A DNA stretch of 64,000 bases from Oleiharenicola lentus (GTDB lineage: Bacteria > Verrucomicrobiota > Verrucomicrobiia > Opitutales > Opitutaceae): contig NZ_SDHX01000001.1 in the NCBI RefSeq assembly GCF_004118375.1, forward strand, positions 496,001 through 560,000, in the 5' to 3' direction. The notes beneath the pieces were generated by a model. That model did not search any database. It was not told the DNA's origin and saw nothing but the letters and a program-made list of their open reading frames with translations. A program made the translations under genes and the position numbers. Of this stretch, positions 56,763 through 64,000 are shown piece after piece (within the stretch, counting starts at the first letter, position 1; every line of letters begins with the position of its first letter).

Positions 56763-59087
56763 ATGAGCGACACCGGCAAAGCGGTTTTCCTGAGTTACGC
56801 CCGCGAGGATGCGGCGGCGGCCCAGCTCATCGCAGGCGCGCTGCGGGGCTTCGGCATCGAGGTCTGGTTCGACATGAGCGAGCTGCGCGGCGGCGACCAG
56901 TGGGATGCCAAGATCCGCGGTCAGATCAAGACCTGTGGCCTGTTCGTCCCGGTGATCTCGGCGACAACCCAGGCCCGGGACGAGGCCTATTTCCGGCTGG
57001 AGTGGAAGCTGGCGGACGACCGTTCGCACCTGATGGCGGCGGGCAAGTCGTTCATCGTGCCGGTGGTGATCGACGGCACCCCGGAGACGGGCGCCACCGT
57101 CCCCGATTCTTTCAGCCGGGCGCAGTGGACCCGCTTGCCGGGTGGGCAGCCCACGACCGCCTTCATCGAGCAGGTCCGGCGGTTGCTGGAAGGAAAGGGA
57201 GCCGCCCCCATGCGTTCGAATCCGCCGATGCACCCGGCGGCCGCGCCGGTTCCCGCGAAAAAGGGCGTCCCCGGCTGGACCTGGGGTGCGCTGATCGCCG
57301 TGATCATCGGCGTGGCCGTGGCGCTGGGTGTGTTCCGCCGACCAGCCCCAGCCTCCAGTCTCCCGTCTCCGGCTTCCACTCCCGCTGCGCCTGAACCCTC
57401 CTCCCTGCCCCCTGCTCCCGCGGCGAAGCCGGCCGACAAATCCATCGCGGTGATCCCGTTCACGAACATGAGCGAGGAAAAGGACAGCGCGTTCTTCACC
57501 GACGGCATCCACGAGGACATCCTCACCAACCTCGCGCTCGTGCGCGAGCTGCGCGTCGTCTCGCGCACCTCGGTCATGGCCTACCGGGCCACGACCAAGC
57601 CCATGAAGCAGATCGCGCAGGAGCTGGGCGTGACCTACATCCTCGAGGGCAGCGTGCGGCGCGCGGGCAACAAGGTGCGCGTCACCGGCCAGCTGATCCA
57701 CGCCGCGACGGACGAGCACGTCTGGGCCCAGTCCTACGACCGCGACCTCACCGACATCTTCGCCATCCAGGCCGAGCTTTCGCAGCAGATCGCCGCCGCG
57801 CTCAAGACCGCGCTCTCGCCCGAGGAGAAGGCGCTGATTGCGCGCAAGCCCACGGAAAACCCCGCCGCCTACGACCTGTTCCTCCGCGCGCGCGACATTC
57901 TCAACCGGGAGAACAACACCATCGCGGCCCGCCTCCGGCAGATCGCGTTGCTGCAGCAGGCCGTGGACTTGGATCCTGCCTTTGCCCAGGCGTGGGGGGA
58001 GCTGGCGGCCTCGTGCGCCTACGGATATTTTCTCAGCTACCCCGACATGGACGCCTATCTGGCCCGGGCCAAGGTGGCGATCGAGCGGGCCGTCAAGCTG
58101 GCCCCCGAGGATCCGGAGGTCATCGGCAGCCTCGGCACCTACCACTACTACGGCTTCCGGGATTATGGGCGGGCGACCGAACAATACGAACGACTTGCCC
58201 GGCTCCAGCCCAACTCCCCGGTCGTCTTCAGTTCCCTCGCCCTGATCCAGCGCCGGCAGGGGCAATGGGCCCAGTCGCTGGCCAACTCCCGCCGGGCCTG
58301 CGAGCTGGACCCGGCTAATATTTTCTTCCTTCGCAACCATATGGCCACGCTGGTGGCCGGCCGGCGCTGGGACGAACTGCTGGCCGCCCATCGACGCCTC
58401 ATCGCCCTGCTGCCCGACGACGAGGAGGCCGTGGGCAGCCTCGCGCTGGCCACCTTCCTCGCCACCGGCTCGACCGCGGAGGGCGACGCCCTGCTCGCCT
58501 CCTGGCCGCGGGAAAAGCAGGAGACTCCGGAAATCATTGCGCTGCGACTGCGCTGGGCGGCGCGCAAGGGCGATCTGGCGGAGGCCATCCGCTTGGCCAA
58601 GCTCCAGCCCCTCTTTGAGGGCAACGGGGTGCCGCACTGGATGCAGGCCGCTGACCAGGCCTATCTTTATTTTGCTGCGGGCGACCGGGCCGGAGCGATC
58701 GCCCGGCTGGGGGACCATCCCGCCCAATTGCGCGACTTGGTGGCGAAGGAGCCGGCCAACCTGAACTACCTCACGAACCTGGCCGACATGGAGGCCATGC
58801 TCGGCAACAAGCAGGAAGCCCTCCGGCTCGCCGAACGCTACGTCTCCCTCCTGCCGGAATCCCGGGATGCGCTGGACGGGGCCCGTTATGCGATCAACCG
58901 CGCGACCGTTTACGACTTGGTGGGAGAAAAGGAAAAAGCGCTGGCCGAATACACCCGGCTCCTGAAGGTGCCGTGTCCCAACGGCCTGAACATTCACGTG
59001 ATTAAACGGGATTGGAGCTCGCTGCGCGGCGACCCGCGCTTCGAGGCCCTGCTCAACGACCCGAAGAACAACGAACCGCTGTTCTGA
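56763..59087 (+). CDS. TIR-TM-TolB-like-TPR protein 2
   Basis: A 774-residue paralogue of the preceding protein. TIR domain: AVFLSYAREDAAAAQLI, VWFDMSELRGGDQWDAKI and YFRLEWKLADDR (E80 at the catalytic position). TM segment about 172-192, then a TolB-like domain almost identical in protein and DNA to that of the first protein, and diverged TPRs (YGFRDYGRATEQYERLA). Both end in the same motif, DPKNNEPLF. It is the second gene of the array, with a 56-base gap before the third. Confidence 0.88.
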   Translation: MSDTGKAVFLSYAREDAAAAQLIAGALRGFGIEVWFDMSELRGGDQWDAKIRGQIKTCGLFVPVISATTQARDEAYFRLEWKLADDRSHLMAAGKSFIVPVVIDGTPETGATVPDSFSRAQWTRLPGGQPTTAFIEQVRRLLEGKGAAPMRSNPPMHPAAAPVPAKKGVPGWTWGALIAVIIGVAVALGVFRRPAPASSLPSPASTPAAPEPSSLPPAPAAKPADKSIAVIPFTNMSEEKDSAFFTDGIHEDILTNLALVRELRVVSRTSVMAYRATTKPMKQIAQELGVTYILEGSVRRAGNKVRVTGQLIHAATDEHVWAQSYDRDLTDIFAIQAELSQQIAAALKTALSPEEKALIARKPTENPAAYDLFLRARDILNRENNTIAARLRQIALLQQAVDLDPAFAQAWGELAASCAYGYFLSYPDMDAYLARAKVAIERAVKLAPEDPEVIGSLGTYHYYGFRDYGRATEQYERLARLQPNSPVVFSSLALIQRRQGQWAQSLANSRRACELDPANIFFLRNHMATLVAGRRWDELLAAHRRLIALLPDDEEAVGSLALATFLATGSTAEGDALLASWPREKQETPEIIALRLRWAARKGDLAEAIRLAKLQPLFEGNGVPHWMQAADQAYLYFAAGDRAGAIARLGDHPAQLRDLVAKEPANLNYLTNLADMEAMLGNKQEALRLAERYVSLLPESRDALDGARYAINRATVYDLVGEKEKALAEYTRLLKVPCPNGLNIHVIKRDWSSLRGDPRFEALLNDPKNNEPLF
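57296..57886. repeat. Long near-identical direct repeat, copy B (TIR gene 2)
   Basis: Partner of the segment at 54963-55553. It covers the TM-proximal region, linker and TolB-like domain of the second TIR gene, pointing to a recent duplication or gene conversion limited to the central part of the genes. Confidence 0.85.
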
Positions 59088-59143
59088 GCGCCGGGAAGGG
59101 AATCGCACCGCGAAACGCTCCACCGTGATGCCTGCCGTAAAAA

Positions 59144-61012
59144 ATGTCTGACGCAGGCAAAGCCGTTTTCCTGAGCTACGCCTCGCAAGACGCCGAGGCG
59201 GCGAAGCGCATCTGCGATGCCCTGCGCGCCGCCGGCATCGAGGTCTGGTTCGATCAGAACGAGCTCGTCGGCGGGGATGCCTGGGACAGCAAGATCCGGC
59301 GCCAGATCAAGGAGTGTGCGCTGCTGATCCCGGTGATTTCTCAGACGACGCAAGCGCGTCGCGAAGCCTATTTTCGGTTGGAGTGGAAGCTCGCCGATGA
59401 GCGCACGTTCCTGATGGCCCGGGGCACGCCTTTTCTCCTCCCGGTCACGATCGACGGCACCGACGACCGCGAGGCGCTCGTGCCCGACTCCTTCCTCGCC
59501 GTGCAATGGACCCGCGCTCCGGGCGGCGAGTTGCCCGCCATCTTCGCGGGACGTGTGCGACAGTTGCTCGACGGCAGCCCGCCGGTCGGATCGAGCCGTT
59601 CCACCCCGCCGCTGTCACCCGCTGCGCCCGCGGGCGTCCATCGCCGCCGCTGGCTCATGCCGACGTTGGCCGTCGCCGTCCTCGCGGCCGGGACGTTGAC
59701 CTTCGTTTTTTGGGCGCGTCGGGAGCCGGAGAATTCCGCCGCGATCGCGCCGGCGGCGGCGAGCCCCGTCGCGGCGGGACCCAGGGCAGCCGCCCGCGAG
59801 CTGGCGAAACGCGCCCGGGAGGTATCGAGCGCGATCGGCGCGACTGCCCCCGCCTTGCTCGCTGCGGCCAAGGATGCGGAGCGGGCCGCGGCAATGGAAG
59901 AGACGGATGGAGAGCTCTGGGCCAGCAGCGCGCTTGTCGACATCGCCCTCTACGAGCGCTGGATCGACTATTCGGATGCGCGTCGCGAGAGCATCAATGC
60001 CAAGCTCATCAAGGCCAAGGGCCTTGCGCCTGAAGCGCCGCTCACGCGTTATGCGGAGGCGAAGCGGCTCATTCGCATTGGCCCCAATGCCGCCAGTACC
60101 GAGGCGGGTCTCAAGCTGCTCGAGGCATTGCGCCGGGAGAAACCCGCGGAAATATCCCCCGATGGAATACTCGGGATGATCGGCGTCGCTCAGCAGGTGC
60201 AGGGTCGGTTGGAGGAGGCGGCCCGTACGCTCGACGAGGCGGGGCCCAATTGGGCCAACGCCGCAAGCTGGGCCTGCCTGCTCAACGGTGACACGGTGCA
60301 GGCCCTGGCGATGGCGCAGCGCCAGACTTCCGTTGATCCGGTTGGCGGCCTGCAGCAGGAGGCTTATGTGCAGTTCAGCCGCGGTGATCTGGAAGCGCAG
60401 CAGCAGGTGTTGAACCGGATGCCGCCGGAGGCGCGCTTCGGGGACGTTCCGCTGGCGATGGACCTCTACTTTGCTTACGTCCGGCGCGATGGCGACGCCC
60501 TGCTCCGTCTGGCCCGCGCCTACCCGGCGGCTAACGTGGCCTGCTTTTATTTGCCCGGGGGCCCCCGCGGTTTCTACGTTGGCCAAGCATACTCTTGGCT
60601 GGGACGTTCTGAAGCGGCCCGGGAGGAGTGGGCCGCCGTGCTCCGTCAATTGGACGAAGCCCGGGCGCGGAAGGCCGAATCAGAGGAAGAGCGCCTGATG
60701 CGCGTCCAGGTGCTGGTCCACCTCGAGCGACGGGCCGAGGCAGCGGAGGAACTGCGGATCCTTCGTCAGCGGGAGTTGGGTTTTTGGATGCGCCCGTCCA
60801 TCGTGGAACTGCTGGCCCTGCTAGGTCGACCGGACGAGGCTCTCGACGAAATGGAGCGCGAGTTGACCCGAGAGCCAACGGATCGCTGGTTGTCCCACCC
60901 GCGATTCCGCTTCGACCCTGCGCTCGAGCCGCTGCGGTCGCACCCCCGCTACAAGCAGATCCTTGCTGCGACGTTGCTGAAGGGTGTCAAGCCCCTGGAA
61001 ATCAAGCCATGA
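59144..61012 (+). CDS. TIR-TM-TPR protein 3 (no TolB-like domain)
   Basis: A 622-residue protein. TIR: AVFLSYASQDAEAAKRICDAL, VWFDQNELVGGDAWDSKI, YFRLEWKLADER (E80). The TIR differs from the first two but is close to that of the fourth gene. A TM segment lies near 165-187. The remaining ~430 residues are TPR-like helical repeats (GRLEEAARTLDEAGPNWANAAS, GRPDEALDEMERELTREPTDRWL). The TolB-like domain is absent. Its stop overlaps the next ATG (ATGA), so the two are coupled. Confidence 0.86.
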   Translation: MSDAGKAVFLSYASQDAEAAKRICDALRAAGIEVWFDQNELVGGDAWDSKIRRQIKECALLIPVISQTTQARREAYFRLEWKLADERTFLMARGTPFLLPVTIDGTDDREALVPDSFLAVQWTRAPGGELPAIFAGRVRQLLDGSPPVGSSRSTPPLSPAAPAGVHRRRWLMPTLAVAVLAAGTLTFVFWARREPENSAAIAPAAASPVAAGPRAAARELAKRAREVSSAIGATAPALLAAAKDAERAAAMEETDGELWASSALVDIALYERWIDYSDARRESINAKLIKAKGLAPEAPLTRYAEAKRLIRIGPNAASTEAGLKLLEALRREKPAEISPDGILGMIGVAQQVQGRLEEAARTLDEAGPNWANAASWACLLNGDTVQALAMAQRQTSVDPVGGLQQEAYVQFSRGDLEAQQQVLNRMPPEARFGDVPLAMDLYFAYVRRDGDALLRLARAYPAANVACFYLPGGPRGFYVGQAYSWLGRSEAAREEWAAVLRQLDEARARKAESEEERLMRVQVLVHLERRAEAAEELRILRQRELGFWMRPSIVELLALLGRPDEALDEMERELTREPTDRWLSHPRFRFDPALEPLRSHPRYKQILAATLLKGVKPLEIKP

Positions 61013-64000
61013 GCGATTCCGGCAAAGCCGTTTTCCTCTCCTACGCCTCGCAGGATGCCGAGGCGGCTAAGCGGATTTGCGAAGCGCTCCGCGCCGCCGG
61101 GGTCGAGGTCTGGTTCGACGCGGAGGGCGGGCTGGAGCATGGCGACGAGTGGGACGCGAAGATCCGCCGACAAATCAAGGAGTGCGTGCTGTTCCTGCCG
61201 ATCATCTCCGCCAACACGCAGGCGCGCGAGGAGGGTTACTTCCGCATCGAGTGGGACCTCGCCGCGGAGCGGGCCCGGGGCATCGCCAGCGGCGTCGCCT
61301 TCATCCTGCCGGTGGTGATTGACGACACGAAGCAACCCGACGCCTTGGTGCCCGACCGCTTCCGCACGGTGCAGTGGACGAAGCTGCCCGGAGGCGTCGT
61401 CCCGCCCGAGGTGCTGCAGCGCCTGCTGAAGCTTTGGTCGCACCGCACCGGCGCGCTGAAGCATCAGGCGGGATCGGGTGATGCCCGGGGCGAGAGCCGA
61501 GATTTGGCTCCCGGCGAGGCCCGGCTGGACCGACCCGGCGGCCGCACCTATGCGGCGATCGCAGCGGCCCTCTTCGCGCTCGTGGCCGTCGTGGGCTGGT
61601 GGCTGCTGCGGAGCCCGCGGCCAGGTCCGGCACCGGCCGCCGCCCAAGCCACGGAATCGGAGGCCCGCCGACAGGTTTACGAGGCCCATAGACTGGTGCA
61701 AAGCCCCGAAGGCGTCACTCGCGAGAGACTCGCGGCCGCGGATGAGATGTGTCGTCGCGCCCTCGCCTTGGACTCCCTGGATCCGGTCGTCCTCGCGGTG
61801 GCCGCGCGCATCGACGCGAACTGGGTGTTTTATCAGTTCGACAAGTCCGAGGAACGAAAACAGCAGGCGGCCAGCCGGGCGGAACGCGCTGCGGTGCTGG
61901 CGCCGCAGGAGCCGATGGTCCGGCTGGCCCGGGCCCAGGTCTTTGCCTGGGTCATTGGCACGCCGTCGATGCAGGCGGAAGCGGAGCGCATGTTCCGCGA
62001 GCTGAGCGCGGTCGAGGAGGTCGCGTCTGCGGCGAACCTCATGCTCGGGATCCTGCTGCGCGATTCGGGACGCACCGGCGAAGCGGCCACGCTCTACGAG
62101 AAGATTGGCGATCTGCACAACGCGGGGTGGGCTTATCTGGGGGCCCAGCGGCCGGAGGACGCCGCGCGGGTGATCGAGCGCCAGCTCAAGGACGGTCACA
62201 ACCGCAATGCCCTCGTGCAGAAGCTGGTGCTAAATCTGAATTTTCGGGAGGATCTCCACGCGGTGGGCGAGGTCATCGCGCAGTTTACTCCGTCCGACCT
62301 GCAACAAGACAGCCCGGCGGGCTTGGCTTTGAATGGATTGCTGGCCGGCCGTAACGCCGACCGCCTGCTCGAGGTGGTGAACGGATTTCCGCGCGAGGTG
62401 ATGGCGTCACCCGGCTACCTGGCCCCCAAGCGCGTTTTCTCGGGCTGGGCCCACCACCTCGCGGGACGGGCGGAACTGGCGCGAACGGAATGGAGCGCGG
62501 CGCTCGCAACCGTCCAGGAGTTGCGGCGTAACCGGACAGACGATGTGACGCTCTTGCTCTGGCAGGCCCTGCTGCAAAGTCGCTTGGGGCTCGAGGCGGA
62601 GGCCGATGCCACCGTGCACCTGATCCGCAGCGTCACGCCCGTCCCGACGCCAGGGCTGATTTTGAGGGTGGAACTGAGCGTGAACGCCGCGCTGGGGCGG
62701 ACGGAGCGGTTTTGGGCGACGCTGGCCGCGGGCAAGCTGCCGGCCGACGAGCGCACACCGACCCATTCCTGGCTGCGGTTCTCACCCGATTTCGATGTCT
62801 TGCGGGCGGACCCGCGCTTCCAGGCCTTCCTGCGCGAAAACCTGCCCCCGGGCGCCAAAGCCGTGGAGCCTGTGCCTGCTCCTACTCCTTCCTCCCTGCT
62901 CCCTGCTCCCGCGCGGCCATCCATGGCTGACGACAAATCCGTCGCCGTCCTCGCCTTCGCGAACCTTTCCGACGACAAGGGCAACGAGTATTTCTCCGAC
63001 GGCATCAGCGAGGAGCTGATGACGGTGTTGCAGAAGATTCCGGGTCTGCACGTGGCGGCACGGTCCTCGGCCTTTTCCTTCAAAGGCACGAAGGCGACGG
63101 CCCAGGAAATCGGGGCGAAGCTCGGCGTGGCGCACCTCGTCGAGGGCAGCGTGCAGAAATCGGGTGGGCGGGTGAAGATCACCGCGCGCCTGAGCCGCGT
63201 GACCAATGGCGAGGAGCTATGGTCGAAGAGTTTCCCGGCGCAGGAGCTGAAGGATGTTTTCGTGGCGCAGGAAGAGATCGCGCGGGCGATCGTGGGTGAG
63301 TTGCGCGAGCGGCTCACCGGGGCGCTGGACGAGAAGGCGAGTGGGGAAATCGCGGCGCTGGTGCGCGCGGCGGAAAGGGGCGGCACGCAGGATCCGGAGG
63401 CGCAGGAGCTGTTCCTGCAGGGGCGCTTCGCCGCGCGCGAGATTTCGGTCGAGGGCGCCGCCCGCGCGGAGAATTTCTACCGCCGGGCGACGGAGCGCGA
63501 CCCCAAGTTTGCGCGGGCCTGGGTGGGTCTCGGGGAATCGGTATTCTGGCAGGCCAGCAACGCCGTGGGCCCACGAACGCTTGACCAGGCCGCCGAGGAC
63601 GCCCGGCGCGCCATCCAGCACGCCCTCGCGCTTGAGCCCGAGCTGCCCGAAGGGCTGCTCGCGCTCGCCGGCATCCAGTATTCCTACGATCTGGACGCGC
63701 AGGCTGCGCGGGCCACGGTCCACCGAGTCCTGGCGGTGGCTCCGACCGCGCCAGTCCTGGCCGCTGCCGCGGGCCTGGAATCGGCCCAGGGGCACCAAGA
63801 GGCGGCGCTCGCTCTCGCCCGCCGGGCGGTGGCACTCGACCCACTCGATGAATTCGCGCGTGAGACCCTGCGTGCGGTGCTCTTCAATTTGGGCCACTTC
63901 GACGAGCTACAGGCCGAATGGCGGCGGGCTTTGGCGGCGAGTCCCGATATGGCCTTCCTGCACGGTGAACTCGCCCGCTGGGCGATCCTGGAGGGCCGGT
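61009..64000 (+). CDS. TIR-TM-TPR-TolB-like-TPR protein 4, 3' end outside the window
   Basis: The frame is open from the ATG at 61009 to the window end (about 997 residues, no stop seen). TIR: AVFLSYASQDAEAAKRICEAL, VWFDAEGGLEHGDEWDAKI, YFRIEWDLAAER (E81). TM about 184-204. A ~400-residue helical-repeat region follows, then a Pro-rich linker and a TolB-like domain from about residue 643 (KSVAVLAFANLSDDKGNEYFSDGI, LVEGSVQKSGGRVKITARL), then further TPRs. The order differs from the first two paralogues by the extra repeat block before the TolB-like domain. Coupled to the third TIR gene. Confidence 0.87.
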   Translation, partial: MSDSGKAVFLSYASQDAEAAKRICEALRAAGVEVWFDAEGGLEHGDEWDAKIRRQIKECVLFLPIISANTQAREEGYFRIEWDLAAERARGIASGVAFILPVVIDDTKQPDALVPDRFRTVQWTKLPGGVVPPEVLQRLLKLWSHRTGALKHQAGSGDARGESRDLAPGEARLDRPGGRTYAAIAAALFALVAVVGWWLLRSPRPGPAPAAAQATESEARRQVYEAHRLVQSPEGVTRERLAAADEMCRRALALDSLDPVVLAVAARIDANWVFYQFDKSEERKQQAASRAERAAVLAPQEPMVRLARAQVFAWVIGTPSMQAEAERMFRELSAVEEVASAANLMLGILLRDSGRTGEAATLYEKIGDLHNAGWAYLGAQRPEDAARVIERQLKDGHNRNALVQKLVLNLNFREDLHAVGEVIAQFTPSDLQQDSPAGLALNGLLAGRNADRLLEVVNGFPREVMASPGYLAPKRVFSGWAHHLAGRAELARTEWSAALATVQELRRNRTDDVTLLLWQALLQSRLGLEAEADATVHLIRSVTPVPTPGLILRVELSVNAALGRTERFWATLAAGKLPADERTPTHSWLRFSPDFDVLRADPRFQAFLRENLPPGAKAVEPVPAPTPSSLLPAPARPSMADDKSVAVLAFANLSDDKGNEYFSDGISEELMTVLQKIPGLHVAARSSAFSFKGTKATAQEIGAKLGVAHLVEGSVQKSGGRVKITARLSRVTNGEELWSKSFPAQELKDVFVAQEEIARAIVGELRERLTGALDEKASGEIAALVRAAERGGTQDPEAQELFLQGRFAAREISVEGAARAENFYRRATERDPKFARAWVGLGESVFWQASNAVGPRTLDQAAEDARRAIQHALALEPELPEGLLALAGIQYSYDLDAQAARATVHRVLAVAPTAPVLAAAAGLESAQGHQEAALALARRAVALDPLDEFARETLRAVLFNLGHFDELQAEWRRALAASPDMAFLHGELARWAILEGR

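Noticed and set aside
56715-59123. 802-codon minus-strand open frame opposite TIR gene 2
   Set aside because: Mirror of a high-GC coding sequence; similar translations appear opposite TIR gene 1 because the genes themselves are duplicated.
54364-64000. Thoeris system
   Set aside because: Thoeris needs a ThsA (SIR2 or TM effector with SLOG-type sensing domain) plus small ThsB TIR proteins; these TIR proteins are large TM/TPR fusions and the SLOG gene has no SIR2 domain. A functional parallel is possible, but the name is not justified.

Overview
The window is G+C-rich DNA from a Gram-negative bacterium. It has a CMP-KDO synthetase (LPS), two TonB-dependent outer-membrane receptors, an RND efflux pump with its adaptor, several lipoproteins and abundant TPR proteins. 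This mix, with weak or absent Shine-Dalgarno sequences and intergenic palindromic repeats, fits a Verrucomicrobiota member such as an Opitutaceae bacterium. That assignment is inference; no marker gene proves it. No phage, insertion sequence or CRISPR array is visible.

Layout: 1-3.9 kb holds the end of a PQQ-type sugar dehydrogenase, a tRNA-Leu(CAG), a TMTC-like membrane/TPR protein and an orphan LuxR response regulator. 3.9-12 kb holds a minus-strand run (pyruvate kinase, membrane protein, molybdopterin oxidoreductase, thymidine phosphorylase) divergent from a large HrpA helicase. 12-19.2 kb is a set of small operons with stop/start overlaps (CBS protein, lipoprotein, dienelactone hydrolase, ArsC-like, membrane protein), then a DUF4097-like repeat protein, TatD, HPr, KdsB and CarA. 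19.2-29.2 kb has a hybrid histidine kinase, lysine 2,3-aminomutase and a three-gene secreted-protein cluster. 29.5-38.6 kb has a TonB receptor next to an RND pump, then a second TonB receptor preceded by a clear TPP (thiamine) riboswitch. 38.7-40.8 kb holds three lipoproteins.

40.9-49.2 kb is the first region that looks like an undescribed system. A plus-strand operon encodes a MotA/TolQ/ExbB-like channel, an actin/Hsp70-like protein with an FHA-like tail, and two membrane-anchored VWA proteins that share a Cys-rich transmembrane motif. It converges with a minus-strand operon for a TPR/PEGA-like membrane protein, a Gln-rich secreted protein and an Asp-rich DMDGDG repeat protein. Together they could form a proton-powered envelope machine.

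49.3-52.5 kb holds an M48 lipoprotein protease, a tandem TonB-C protein, a NucA-type nuclease and a small DUF4286 protein, with two families of structured intergenic repeats. 52.8-64 kb is the second striking region. A SLOG-plus-SLATT-like membrane protein (predicted nucleotide sensor/effector) is divergent from four consecutive TIR-domain membrane proteins, three of which carry a TolB-like domain and TPRs. The arrangement suggests a signalling or defence island built by tandem duplication; the last gene runs off the window.
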